Assembly: GCF_037975245.1 (NCBI RefSeq)
Contig: NC_092580.1
Coordinates: 11,935,501-11,999,500, forward strand
Direction of reading: 5' to 3'
Length of the DNA stretch: 64,000 bases
DNA from: Apostichopus japonicus
Lineage: Eukaryota > Echinodermata > Holothuroidea > Aspidochirotida > Stichopodidae
Shown: positions 26,364 through 38,098 of the stretch, piece by piece
Position numbering within the stretch: position 1 is the stretch's first letter
Layout of the letters: each line of letters begins with the position of its first letter
Made by a program: the position numbers and the translations under genes
The notes under the pieces: generated by a model
Told to the model about the DNA's origin: nothing
The model's database searches: none
The model's input: the letters and a program-made list of their open reading frames with translations, nothing else

Positions 26364-28169
26364 AGTAGGAATTTTCACTCTTTGAGTAGATGAAGAGGAA
26401 GTGTGATCCATGTGATGTGAGTTTCATGGAGATATCTAACAGTGACCAGGGTCTTCTGTGATTGTAATTATAAATGTCTGTATGTCAAGACATACTCTGT
26501 CTGTCTGTTAATGTCAGACACAATAGCACAATCTAGTCACATGTGACAGAAATGACACAGTGTATTGTTCCTACTTCTCCTCTTTCTTAGAAGCATTTGT
26601 ACCACAAAAGTGAATGCTTTTGCAGTTTTGTCCACTCCAAATGCAAGTTTGAACTATTAGACTGATTAAACCTGTCCACTTTCGCCACTGTTACAAGGTT
26701 GACAGTATTCCTTCTGATTCTTGTAAATTTCGGTTTAAAAAACCTGAAAGTCGCTCTATATCCTTGATGATGATTGGTCACAGCTGGTTAAGTCAAGCAA
26801 CTGAGATTGTCATAGCAGACCCTTTTTCGTTCTTTTACATCTATAATATTTGGCAAGTTTTCTACAAATCGATACGGTCTGTGTTTGTGACAGTACCCGA
26901 TACACCTATGAAATGTAGGCAAGGAACCTCATGGAGAAAAAAATGAATTGGTTCTAGTCCTGTATTCTGCAACACTTCATTGTGGTATAAATTTGCCTGA
27001 GAATGCACCTGGGAGTGGGGAGGATGCTTATAGGACAACCCCCCCCCCCACCCTTCCTGTTTAATTTGCTGGATCTCTCGCTGAGATGGCTATGTTCAAG
27101 GCTGAATCCCTTTAGTGTGTTTTTTATCAGTTTACTGTACCCCATGGTACCTGTTTAATATTAAGGATAAGACATTTGTTACTTAAAAGTGTGTTATATG
27201 AGTATATGAGTAACTATGCATGTGTCAAATCAAGGTTTTGTCTAGTGCTCCAGGAAATTTATTAAGCAACGCGGAAACCCTTGAGCCCCATCAAGTTCCA
27301 TCTCTCTTCCAGAGGTTGGCCTTGTACATAATCAAATATCTGCAATGTTTCAGCTGATTCCTCCCACTTTTCACATCTTGCCAAATGCTTATGCTGTTTT
27401 TGTTATGTTTTTATTATAATGTTATGTTTTTTTATGTTATGTTTTGTACTGTTTTTATTACATCTGCTGTAGTTTACCTTAAGGCAAGTCACTCCATTAC
27501 CATTCCAGACACTGCTGTCACGCTTCTTGTTAGTTTTTGTACCGTTTGAAGAAATATTATTTATAGCTTGTGGCTCAAGGGTATTACCATTTACAATCCA
27601 TGAAAATTTCTCATCTAGGTGTCTATGCATTTTTTTTCTAAGCTCAAAAAAAAACTCTGAGGATTTTTTTTTATAGAATTTAGAATTATTTCTGGTGCAT
27701 ATTAAAATTATATATATATTTTCTTGTTTATCAAATAAGGCTGGTCATACGATATAATTCTAGAGCATTATCATTACTTACATGCCAACACTACTTAATC
27801 AACTATACTGTGAACCTGTTAGCCTTTCGTAAACTATATCCCACCTCGGTAGATTTTCTCTAGCTGCTATAAAAATGTCCTCTAGTTTTGCTTTTTTTGC
27901 TTTAAAACATTGTAATTAGCATCAGCAGTTAATGACACTTATACCCCTCCCCAATTCTTATATGCAAAGTAGGCTGAAAAATCTTACTAAGACAATTATA
28001 AAGTGTACTTAATGGCAAATATGAGTTACTTTATGCAAATGCTACAATATATTCTGTTTTGTAAATTATAAGACAGACATTTTCTGGTCCCATGGGTATG
28101 ATGGGTTGGGTGGGTGGGGGGGTGGGGGGTATAAGGTATCCAGCTATGTGTATACTTCAATTTAGCTTA

Positions 28170-28495
28170 TCAATTGTCAGTCACGATGCATTAGTTTAGG
28201 TGACTCATGGATTATTTTCCCCATGATATAGCAAGTCAGTGTGAAAGTAAGTAGCTCCACTTTACATCAATTACACCCAGTTATTGTAAGTCACATATCA
28301 TTATGTTAGGGGGGGGGGGGAAGTAACCGGTAGTGTGCTTGTTAAATTGTATCCAGTGGTTAGTCATAATTCATTATTTCAGGTGACTTAGGGGTCGTTA
28401 TGTCCCTTGGTATACGGAGAAATCCAGCTATATGGGAAATAATGTCAATTGTAACCCATGGTCAGTCACAATCAGTTAGTTTAGGTGATTTATTA
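28170..28495. repeat. degenerate tandem repeat of about 100 bp
   Basis: About four diverged units share the words gtcagtcac..tcattagtttaggtgact and a following tccagttatt. Repeat starts lie near 28170, 28275, 28360 and 28455. Divergence between units is high, so this is an old array. Confidence 0.45.
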
Positions 28496-28568
28496 ATGAT
28501 GAAATCCCCACCAAATTGGTGTTGTGCATTTCAACCAATTAGTTTCAAATGTATCAAAATCTGTACTT

Positions 28569-28621
28569 TTGTACAAGCTGGATTTGTACAAGCAAAATTT
28601 GTACAAGCTGAAGTTTCTGCT
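28569..28621. repeat. 18-bp tandem repeat of tttgtacaagctg
   Basis: The word tttgtacaag occurs three times at about 18-base spacing. A short palindrome (gctgaa..ttcagc) and a TG microsatellite follow. Confidence 0.6.
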
Positions 28622-29629
28622 TCAGCTTGTGTGTGTGTGTGTGGGGGGGACAGGGGGTGGGTGAATGGGAGGGGGAGGCAGAGGTGTAGCCCATTTCATA
28701 ATTTTCAGTTGATTGGTACAATGTAGTGCTATGGGCTATATTGTTGGTCATGGTTGGAGTCTTCCATTTGCTAAAATGAAAAAGCGTGAAATAGTTTTTG
28801 AGAAATTTTGCCCTCACAGAGATTTCACGGTGATTGTGGTCAGGAAACTTACCGGTAAAATTACTCTCAATTCAATCTTACAATAAAGTCACTCTTCACA
28901 ATGGTGGTTCATTGATTAAATACACCAGCAATATTCTCATTCAGTTATTTGTTAGTAAGACAGGGTAGATTGTTTGACAAGGTCGTATCCAGTGAGGTTT
29001 ATCTTTATTTATTTTATACTCCATTGCACCCTCCGTCCCTCATCCCTGTAACCCTCCCCCCCCCCCACCTACAGGATTGGTATTCTATGCCTATGGCTCT
29101 CCTTATCTTGCCTATCCAAGCAGTTGGACATTGGTAAAGAGACCTCCGCTAATATTTTTGTCATTTTGTATCATATAAAATTAAAATCTAGTTTCCAAAG
29201 CATTGTATATAAGTAGCTCTCTGCCGGTTTGTGCATACTTAAGGTATCATAAGAGTTTGTGTGATGTAATGTTAGTAAGCTTTTGTGATTATTTCAGTGT
29301 TACTGTAGAGCACTCACCTCTTGTGGTGTGTGACATATTACAATCTCTCACAATCAGGCTGAATGACATAACATATTTGTAATTCATCAAGTGAAAATCA
29401 AGGCCGCTACTTACGGTGCCTTCTGTACTTAGAAATACTTTTTGGATGACTGGTCCATCATTATGTCAGTTCGTGCTGATACTGGTTTCTTGTTTACGTT
29501 GTTACCATGGTGGTGAATTTAGTTTTTGACGTACTTAACATTACAGCTTAGGCTTAATGTGTTGGGTCTTTTTAATGGCCATATCACCAGGTCTTATACT
29601 TCATCATATATTAAATTTCCTTCCAAAGA

Positions 29630-29930
29630 ATCTTAAGGTCAAAGTATGTACTTATTAATAATACTTTAAGCAGGGTAATCGAAAAAAAGTGGGTTTCCAC
29701 CTATTGAAAGGATGTTGATCTAATTGGCAGAAATTACAAATATTTTGAACCCTGTAATTTTTCATGAATGCATTGTGACAGTAATGCCAAAGAATCTTTT
29801 CTTCAAAGTATGTACTTATTAATAATACTTTAATCAGGGTAATTGAAAAAGAGGGTTTCCACCTTTTGAAAGGAAGTTGATCTAAATGGAAGAAATTAAA
29901 TAGCTTTTGAACCCTTTAATTTGTCTAAAA
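29630..29930. repeat. tandem duplication, two units of about 164 bp
   Basis: The block beginning aaagtatgtacttattaata at 29641 recurs at 29805. Matching downstream words include cagggtaat, gggtttccacc, gaaagga.gttgatcta and ttttgaaccct. Confidence 0.75.
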
Positions 29931-30501
29931 TAATTATGAAAAATTATGAAAGGTCAAGCTGGCTTACGTCATCTTCCTGTTCAGTTGGTAATTCAACTTG
30001 AATTGTTTACAGTGGCTGTTTTCCTGGTGTTAATATTTGTGAGTCCAGTTTTCTATTAGATACATAGTCCCAGACAGAATACACATTTATGACCCACAAA
30101 GCAACTGGACTATGTGGTATAGTGCAATAGCGAGTTTTGCTACACATATTGGAATAAATATTTGAAGCAAATTTGTTTCCATTGTGCAAGAAAAAATTTA
30201 AAAATAAACAGTGATCAAATCTGACTCTGCTTGTGTATTAAAGTGTAATTCTTTGCAACTAGGATTAATTACGACTTTAATTTATGACATTATCTATATT
30301 TAAAAAAAAATGTAATCTTGTACAGTATATATTTGTGTATATTATTTTCCAAATGATATTTGTGTAAATTATTTCAAAATGACTTTTAAGAAAAGGAAAA
30401 ACATTTTACTGTTTATTATCTTAAAAAGATGAAATATTTTAATCAATTCGCTACCTGTGGCGTGAGAATCAGATAAAGTGTATAATTAAAAGAAAGGACA
30501 T

Positions 30502-30853
30502 TTAAGGGGGAGACAAACCCATCCATCATCTTTAATAGCTTTATATGACAGAGATCTTTGTGAAGAGCAAACTCTCACAAACAGCTAAGAAAAATCTTGC
30601 TCCTTTTGGGAGATATCATAGTTTTAAACTTGTGTTCTGGGAGCTGCCATTTTGTAAATCTGTGATGTCATAGTGCCACTTGGATCTGAAATCCTTTACT
30701 TTCTTTCTTTGTTTTTTCTTGTCGTATATCTGTCCAGGTAAAATTTTAAGTCTTGACTCTGAATTTAAAGCCATCATTAGGTCATGACCCTAGCTTCAAT
30801 ATCCATTTTTGGTTCCTTGCTTTAGCAAAAGGAACCTATGCAGTCAGGTTGGC

Positions 30854-30884
<31 letters not shown>

Positions 30885-33576
30885 TGTGTGTGTGCGTTTG
30901 TTTTGTATTCTGACCGAGGACTTGAACAAAAGAATTTCAGGTCCTCGGTTGTGATTTCTAAAGAATCACCACGTCCTCGGAAGAATTCTATTGTATGGGG
31001 TATTGTTAAGGTTAGGGTACGTGGATTTGAACAATGGAAAATACAATGGGGTCCTCGGTCTGAATGTAATACAAACATGTGTGTGTGTGTGTGTGTCTGT
31101 GACACTTGCTTGGGTACGCTCTATCTCAATAAGGGAATGTTGGATTGAGGCCAAACTTGGACCATAGATCCGCCATATGGAGAAGGTGTGCCATATTGTT
31201 TTTGGTGCTCACAAAGGTCACCAAAGGTCAGTTACGGTACAAAAACCGAAAATATTAAAACTGCAATAACTCCCAGTGCCAATGTGCGACAAGGTTGATA
31301 TTTTGGGACAAGTTGTGAACTGGTTAGGGGAACATTTTCAAACTTAACGCTCATGTGATCCGAGGTCACCAAAGGTCAATTAATGATAAAAAACTAGTAT
31401 TTTTGCGATAACTTGAGAACAAATTGTCCGTTAGGGTTGGGAGTTGCTTCAATGTTATCCAATTGTCGACCCGCATCTGGGTGACCCTTGACCTCAATTT
31501 GACCTCCGGTGACCTTTACGTGTTTTTGGGGATTTTTACAGTTTTGATGCTATTTTCAGATGTCAAAGGTACCTTCTGATCATAAATGTCAATAGGTTGA
31601 CCCCGTGTGACCTTCGTGTGCGAAGTTATATGGGGTCAAAGTTTTTCGGTCGGAGTTAGGATGGTTGTACAGACTTTTCGTTTTGTTTTTTGGAATCAGG
31701 AGATTAAACTACATTTGAAACCAAGGTCAAAAGGTCAAAGGTCACATAAGAAAAAATGTGCTTATTTTGGGAGGAAACGAGCAAAAAAGGAAATGTTTGG
31801 TTTTGATGCTAGATTTGGATATCAAAGGTACCTTCCGATCAAAAATGTCAATTGGTTGACACCTGTGTGACCTTCGTGTGCGAAGTTATACGAGGTCAAA
31901 GTTAATTTTCAGACATTTAATGCAACAACTCCCAGTGCCAAGGTGTGACATGGTTGATATTTTTGGACAAGTTGCAAATGGTATAAGGAAATATTTTCAA
32001 ACTTAACGGTCATGTGATCCGAGGTCACCAAAGGTCAATTAATGATAATAAACTAGTATTTTGGGGGCAGAAAATGGGCAAAGAAAAAATGTTTGAATTT
32101 GTATAGTTTGATGCTCTAATTTAGGTCTCATCAATCAAAAATGTCGATAAGGTGACCCAAGGTGACCTTTGTGTGTTAAGTTATATGAGGTCAAAGTTAA
32201 TTTTCAGACATTTAGTATAATAACTCCCAGTGCCAAGGTGTTACACAGTTGATATTTTGAGACAAGTAGCAAATGGTGTAGGGGAATATTTTCAAACTTA
32301 AGGGTCATGTGATCCGAGGTCACCAAAGGTCAATTAATGATAAAAAACTAGTATTTTTGCGATAACTTGAGAACAAATTGTCCGTTAGAGTTGGGAGTTG
32401 CTTCAATGTAATCCAATTGTCGACCCGCATCTGGGTGACCCTTGACCTCATTTTGACCTCTGGTGACCTTTTCGTGTTTTGTGGATTTTTACAGTTTCGA
32501 TGCTATTTTCAGATGTCAAAGGTACCTTCTGATCATAAATGTCAATGGGTTGACCCCCATGTGACCTTCGTGTGCGAAGTTATACAAGGTCAAAGTTAAT
32601 TTTCAGACATTTAATGCAATAACTCCCAGTTCCAAGTTGTGACAAGGTTGATATTTTTCGAGTAGTTGCAAATGGTATAGGGAAATATTTTCAAACTTAA
32701 CGGTCATGTGGTCCAACGTCACCAAAGGTCAGCTCATGTTAAAAAAGTAGTATTTTGGGGGGAGAAAATGGGCAAAGAAAAAATGTTTGAATTTTTACAG
32801 TCATGCTCTATTTAGGTCTCACCGATCAAAAATGTCAATTGGTTGACCTCCGGGTGACCTTTGTGTGTGAAATTATGTATACAAGTTCAAAGTTAATTTC
32901 TTGAAATTTAATGCAATTAAATCTCAATGCCAAGGTGTGACATGGTTGATATTTTGGGGCAAGTTGTGAATGGGGTGGTGGAACATTTTGAAACTTAAAG
33001 GTCATGTCATCTGAAGTCATTAATGTTATCATATCTGTTGACATGCTTGTAGGTCTCTTATATTTCTTACATTTTCGACACCATATTTAGATCTCAAAAG
33101 TGCCTTTTGATCCAAAATCCGATCACATTTTGTGATCACAAAAGTGTTGGCTATAGTGTTGGTTACTTTATGCATACATGTAGGACCACAATTACTTGGA
33201 CTATTTGAGCCCAATCTTGCTTGATAATATTATGTGTATTGTCATATACCCCAAGCAAGGAACCACAGTGCCCTTGGGCTCTTGTTGATTTCAGGATTTG
33301 CAACAAAAAACACATATCCATTATTGCAACAAGAAAAAACATTGCAACAAACAAAAGAAAAATCATTTAAAAAAAAACACTGAAGCACTTTGGGCTTGAT
33401 GATGTCATATTTAGAAATGATCTAGTCTTAAACTTTGTTCACGTCAAGAAACATGAAATGTTCGATATCTCCCAACTGGAATTCAGATTTTTCTTAGCCG
33501 TTTGTGAAAATCGTTTTCAGATATTCATCTCTCTCGCACAGATCAAAAATGATGTTCGGGTTTGTGTCTCCTTTAA
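30502..33576. mobile_element. TTAA-flanked inverted-repeat element split by an insertion
   Basis: The left arm starts after TTAA (30502-30505) with gggggagacaaaccc. The right arm ends gggtttgtgtctcct before TTAA (33573-33576). Inside the arms, ctaagaaaaatct and tgggagatatc occur in inverted orientation (left near 30583-30616, right near 33465-33500). A TTAA duplication with terminal inverted repeats is typical of piggyBac-type elements. Without the 2.5 kb insertion (30808-33322) the element would be about 550 bp, close to the 572-bp TTAA element at 58731. No transposase was found. Confidence 0.6.
30808..33322. mobile_element. AGGTCA-rich repeat element inserted in the TTAA element
   Basis: The left end carries a hairpin (ggttccttgc..gcaaaaggaacc, 30810-30835) followed by a TG microsatellite. 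Near the right end gcaaggaacc (33254-33263) mirrors it. A 9-bp word, atatccatt, occurs at 30799-30807 and 33314-33322 and may be the target-site duplication. The body is a diverged tandem series of 300-400 bp units with aactcccagtgccaaggtgt, gaggtcaccaaaggtcaatt and tgtgaccttcgtgtgcgaag. The direct repeat aggtcaccaaaggtca recurs exactly near 31214, 31373, 32032 and 32317. There is no credible protein. Confidence 0.6.
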
Positions 33577-34147
33577 CAATTATACGAGATAATGCATGTT
33601 GAATGAGTTGTGAAATAGAAAGCTTGAAGCAATATGTAGTTAGCGTTTTACTTTTTAGTTTATTTGGCGAGATTGAAAACTATTATCCGCTCCTTGTGCT
33701 TTTTTTTCCATTTTCCATGGAAAGCTCATGTTCTTATTTTATGGCATTTAGGGTTGTGTGGGAAATGGATTGGAATGGGTTCAAATAATAAAATACTTCC
33801 CATAGCAAAAGTAATCTTCTGTAAGCAATATCTCATGTGGAATGGTTAAGGGAGGGGGGGGGGGGGGTTGGGGGCAAGGGTGTGAATGGGTTCAGTAGCT
33901 CTTTACCTTAACAGTTGAAAAAAAAAGGCATAAAAAGAATACAAACTGAATTCACTGAATAGCTTTTCCTTTATATTTCAGATTTGCTTTCCAGGAAATA
34001 ATTTTTTATATATTTCCATAAGATATCTTATTCAGATACATAAAATTCTATTAATACTCCTCTCTGAAAATGTCAATCATGATTTCACATGAATGTACCG
34101 CACACATTTGTTTTTAATAACTCGTTCTTTATAGACTTTTGGTTTTT

Positions 34148-35400
34148 GGTTCCTTGCTAAAAGCAAAGGAACCTATGTATTCAGGTTGACATGTCACTGT
34201 GTGTGTGTGTGTGACGCTTTAGCTTGTATGCACGATAACTCAACAAGGGAATGACTGATCATTACCATACTTCGTGGGTGGGTGGATCATAGTGAGAGGA
34301 AGATGCCTATTGTTTTTGGTGCCCGCAAAGGTCAGTTAATAGATGCCAAAAACCAATATATTAAAAACAGCAAGAACTCCCATTGACAGGGTCCGACATG
34401 GTTGATATTTTGGGAGTAGTTGTGAATGGGGTAAGGGATCGTTTCCAAGCATAACGGTTATAGGTTATATTAGAAAAAAATGTGCTTATTTTTGGAGGAA
34501 ACATGCAAAAAAGAAAATGTTTGGTTTTGATGCTAGATTTGGATATCAAAGGTACCTTCCGATCAAACTTGTCAATGGTTTGACACCCGGGTGAACTTTG
34601 TATGTGAAGTTATATTAGGTCAAAGTTAATTTTCAGACATATAATGCAAGAACTCTCAGTGCCAGGGTGTTACATGGTTGATATTTTTGGACAAGTTGCA
34701 AATCGAGTAGGGGAATATTGTCAAACTTAACGGTCATGTGATCCAAGGTCACCAAAGGTCATTTAATTTAAAAAAACTAGTGTCTTGGGGGGGGGGAGAA
34801 AATGGGCAAAGAAAAAATGTTTGAATTTTTATAGTTTAGATGCTATATTCACGTCTCACCGATAAAAAATGTCAATGGGTTGACCCCAGGTGACCTTTGT
34901 GTTTGAAGTTATATTAGGTCAAAGTTAATTTTCAGACATTTAGTGTAATAACTCCCAGTGCCAAGGTGTGACACGGTTGATATTTTAGGTCAAGTTGCAA
35001 ATGGTATAGGGGAATATTTTCAAACAATACGGTCAGGTGATCCGAGGTCACCAAAGGTCAATTAATGTTAAAAAAATAGTATTTTGGGCGGAGAAAATAT
35101 TGGGCAATGAAAAATGTTTGAACTTTTTACAGTTTTGATGCTCTATTTAGGTTTCATTGATCAAAAATGTCAATTGGTTGACCACCGGGTGACCTTTGTG
35201 TGTGAAATTATGTATACAATTTCAAAGTTAATTTTTAGACATTTAATGCTATTAAATCCCAATGCCAAGGTGTGACACGGTTGATATTTTGAGACAAGTT
35301 GTGAATGGGGTGCTGGAACATTTTCAAACTTAATGGTCATGTCATCTGAGGTCACCAATGTTATCATATCTGTTGACCCGCTTGAAGGTGACCTTATATT
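34148..35400. mobile_element. second, truncated copy of the AGGTCA-rich element
   Basis: It starts with the same hairpin (ggttccttgct..agcaaaggaacc), a TG run and the same diverged units, including aggtcaccaaaggtca near 34746 and 35046. It stops after gaaggtgaccttatatttct near 35400 with no matching right end. It has the same orientation as the 30.8 kb copy and starts about 3.3 kb after it. Confidence 0.65.
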
Positions 35401-36300
35401 TCTTACATTTTCAATCATCAAAGCTACAATGCATTTTTGCACCCCCCCCCCACCCTCCTGTTTTTCACTGCTTTATACTTACCAGGGAGGGAGTTGCTAG
35501 AAGGAGAAACAATTCCAGTCATTTGTACTATGGACATACATCCATTTTTGACTATAATCTTTTGATAAATTTTCTGCAATCATTTAATTCTTTGCTTTTG
35601 TTTTGGATCAGCAAAGTGATGCAGAATCATATATGGAAGTGGATTTTAAGTCCAAATGTCTGCATTGATGTAATATTGTCAATCATCATGATGAAATTGC
35701 AAAATTTGTTGAATTTTATATTAATAATATCCATGCATTGAAGTAAATCCTGAAGCCCATCTTATGAACATCTTTTGTTCCAAAATGCTCAATAGTGCAC
35801 AGGCATGTCTATTTATACTCTTGCTAAGATAATGGAGTAATGCGTATGTGTGTGTGCTGGGGGGGGGGGTGGGGGTGTTGAAGGAGGTGGGCTGGGAGGT
35901 GGTAGGGGGGAATGACTTGGAGTTTATTATGGGTTAGTTTGCTCAAAAAAGTTTATGGTAAATTCTGTTGTCTGTTATGAGATTAGTTTCATTTGAAAAT
36001 TTTGTTTCGGGACAAGATAAGGGTGGTGACTACAGCACAAGTCCTGTCACTGAACAGATTTTGCATGAAAAAGTTCATGTTCAAAATATCCTTTAGTAAC
36101 CTTAAATATATTAGAAGCAAATGTAATCCTTCTCTTACAACTATCTGCATCTAAGGAATAGCTAGAAGTACGTAATTCACCTGCTATGGAATTGTTTGTT
36201 CTAAATAAATAAATTGGATGTTTTTTTGAAACATGTATTGACATTATTTAAAACATTTTGTTTGATGAGTTTTCTGCAAGCTGCTGAACAAGGTAGGATA
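35401..36300. other. gene-free stretch
   Basis: Nothing was recognised except C10 at 35442-35451 and G11 at 35859-35869, the latter followed by further G-rich sequence. Confidence 0.5.
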
Positions 36301-36309
36301 TATTTTGAT

Positions 36310-36392
36310 GAAAAGAAGGCAGTAGTTGGGATTGAACCAGGGAACTTCTGCTGCCAAAACTTTTTCTTCACCACTAGACCATTAGGTGGGAG
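36310..36392 (-). repeat. tRNA-derived unit (Glu/Gly-like A and B boxes)
   Basis: On the minus strand an A box TGGTCTAGTGG (36371-36381) is followed by a B box GGTTCAATCCC (36328-36338), at tRNA-like spacing. The acceptor stem does not pair well, so it is a pseudo-tRNA or SINE head rather than a functional tRNA. Confidence 0.6.
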
Positions 36393-36481
36393 AAAGCTTT
36401 GGCTTGTTTTTCAAATATTTAAAGATCCAGTTTTTTGGACTTATGTGTTTTTATAAAACATTTTCTCCCCTAGGGAAGCTA

Positions 36482-36650
36482 GTCAGGGGGGAGTGGTGCC
36501 GGTGAATTCCCTTTTCCGCTTGGGAACCTTGTCAGGGGGGAGGGGTGCCGGCGAACTAACTTGGTCACTTAGGAACCTTGTCAGGGGGATGGGTGCCGGC
36601 GAACTCACTTGCCCTTTGGGAACCTTGTCAGGGGGGGAGGAGGGTGCCTT
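36482..36650. repeat. 49-bp tandem repeat, about four copies
   Basis: The word gtcaggggg recurs at 36482, 36531, 36580 and 36627. Each is followed by gggtgccgg.gaa and by an ending like gggaacctt. It lies between two tRNA-like units. Confidence 0.8.
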
Positions 36651-36679
36651 TTGGATAGTCCTTTTGCAGTGATAACTCA

Positions 36680-36746
36680 CCCTGGACTTGAACCAAGCCG
36701 ATCAGAAATGTCTAATCACCTATGGAACAACCAATTACACCATTTT
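36680..36746 (-). repeat. tRNA-derived unit
   Basis: On the minus strand an A box TGGTGTAATTGG (36731-36742) is followed by a B box GGTTCAAGTCC (36684-36694). The flanks do not form a clean acceptor stem. Its boxes differ from both the 36310 unit and the array that follows. Confidence 0.55.
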
Positions 36747-36845
36747 GGTTCCCAAGGCATAAAACTTTGTTTCTTACCTTTATACTTCCACGTCCTCCAA
36801 AGAAAATTAAATTAAAAGGCTCTGGCTGGACTTGAAGCTTGAACA

Positions 36846-38075
36846 TGCCTTCACTGGGGTTCGAACCCAAGACAAGGAGTTGGTCTTGCTCTCCAGGTAC
36901 AGGCACTACCAACTGCGCCACTGTAACTGTTGAGAAATAATGCTCGTTTCTAATATTTAAGATTCATAATGGAAGGAAAGAGGTATAAGAATAGTAAAAG
37001 GAAAACTGCCTTCACTGGGGTTTGAACCCTAGACATTGAGATTGTCCTGCTCTCTAGGTACAGGCACTACCAACTGCGCCACTGTAACTGTTGAGAAATA
37101 ATGCTCGTTTCTAATATTTAAGATTCATAATGGAAGGAAAGAGGTATAAGAATAGTAAAAGGAAAACAACCCAAACTGGGGTTTGAACCCTAGACATTGA
37201 GATTGTCTTGCTCTCCAGGTACAGGCACTACCAACTGCGCCACTGTAACTGTTGAGAAATAATGCTCGTTTCTAATATTTAAGGTTCATAATGGAAGGAA
37301 AGAGATTTAAGAATAGCAAAAGGAAAACTGGCTTCACTGGGGTTCGAACCCAAGACAAGGAGTTGGTCTTGCTCTCCAGGTACAGGCACTACCAACTGCG
37401 CCACTGTAACTGTTGAGAAATAATGCTCGTTTCTAATATTTAAGATTCATAATGGAAGGAAAGAGGTATAAGAATAGTAAAAGGAAAACTGCCTTCACTG
37501 GGGTTTGAACCCTAGACATTGAGATTGTCCTGCTCTCTAGGTACAGGCACTACCAACTGCGCCACTGTAACTGTTGAGAAATAATGCTCGTTTCTAATAT
37601 TTAAGATTCATAATGGAAGGAAAGAGGTATAAGAATAGTAAAAGGAAAACAACCCAAACTGGGGTTTGAACCCTAGACATTGAGATAATCTTGCTCTCCA
37701 GGTACAGGCACTACCAACTGCGCCACTGTAACTGTTGAGAAATAATGCTCGTTTCTAATATTTAAGGTTCATAATGGAAGGAAAGAGATTTAAGAATAGC
37801 AAAAGGAAAACTGGCTTCACTGGGGTTCGAACCCAAGACAAGGAGTTGGTCTTGCTCTCCAGGTACAGGCACTACCAACTGCGCCACTGTAACTGTTGAG
37901 AAATAATGCTCGTTTCTAATATTTAAGATTCATAATGGAAGGAAAGAGGTAGAAGAATAGTAAAAGGAAACAACCCAAACTGGGGTTTGAACCCTAGACA
38001 TTGAGATTGTCTTGCTCTCCAGGTACAGGCACTACCAACTGCGCCACTGTAACTGTTGAGAAATAATGCTCGTTT
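36846..38075 (-). repeat. tandem array of eight tRNA-like monomers, 161 bp each
   Basis: The reversed B box gggg(t)t(c/t)gaaccc begins at 36856, 37017, 37178, 37339, 37500, 37661, 37822 and 37982, so the period is 161 (160 at the last step). On the minus strand each unit has A box TGGCGCAGTTGG, a possible variable-arm stem (AAGAC/GTCTT in one type), B box GGTTCGAACCC or GGTTTGAACCC, and in most units runs of T4 12-20 bases later. Monomers follow the order A-B-C-A-B-C-A-C, a 483-bp higher-order repeat. The acceptor stem is degenerate, so these are not standard tRNAs. They may be a tandemly amplified SINE head or Pol III transcription units. Confidence 0.85.
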
Positions 38076-38098
38076 CTAATATTTCAACTTCAGAATGG

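Larger units (their letters stand above)
26364..30500. other. gene-free stretch downstream of TMEM168
   Basis: It begins with the probable TMEM168 3' untranslated region. No coding exon is evident. It holds C11 at 27039-27049, G12 at 28309-28320, C11 at 29056-29066, a run of gttatgttttt words at 27410-27460, and the minisatellites listed separately. Confidence 0.5.

Noticed and set aside
30753-31154. Open frames on both strands around the TG microsatellite near 30.9 kb
   Set aside because: They consist of Cys-Val or Thr-His dipeptide runs from the microsatellite and lie inside a mobile element.
36846-38075. Reading the 161-bp array as a CRISPR-like repeat
   Set aside because: The whole monomer is repeated, with no unique spacers, and this is animal DNA.
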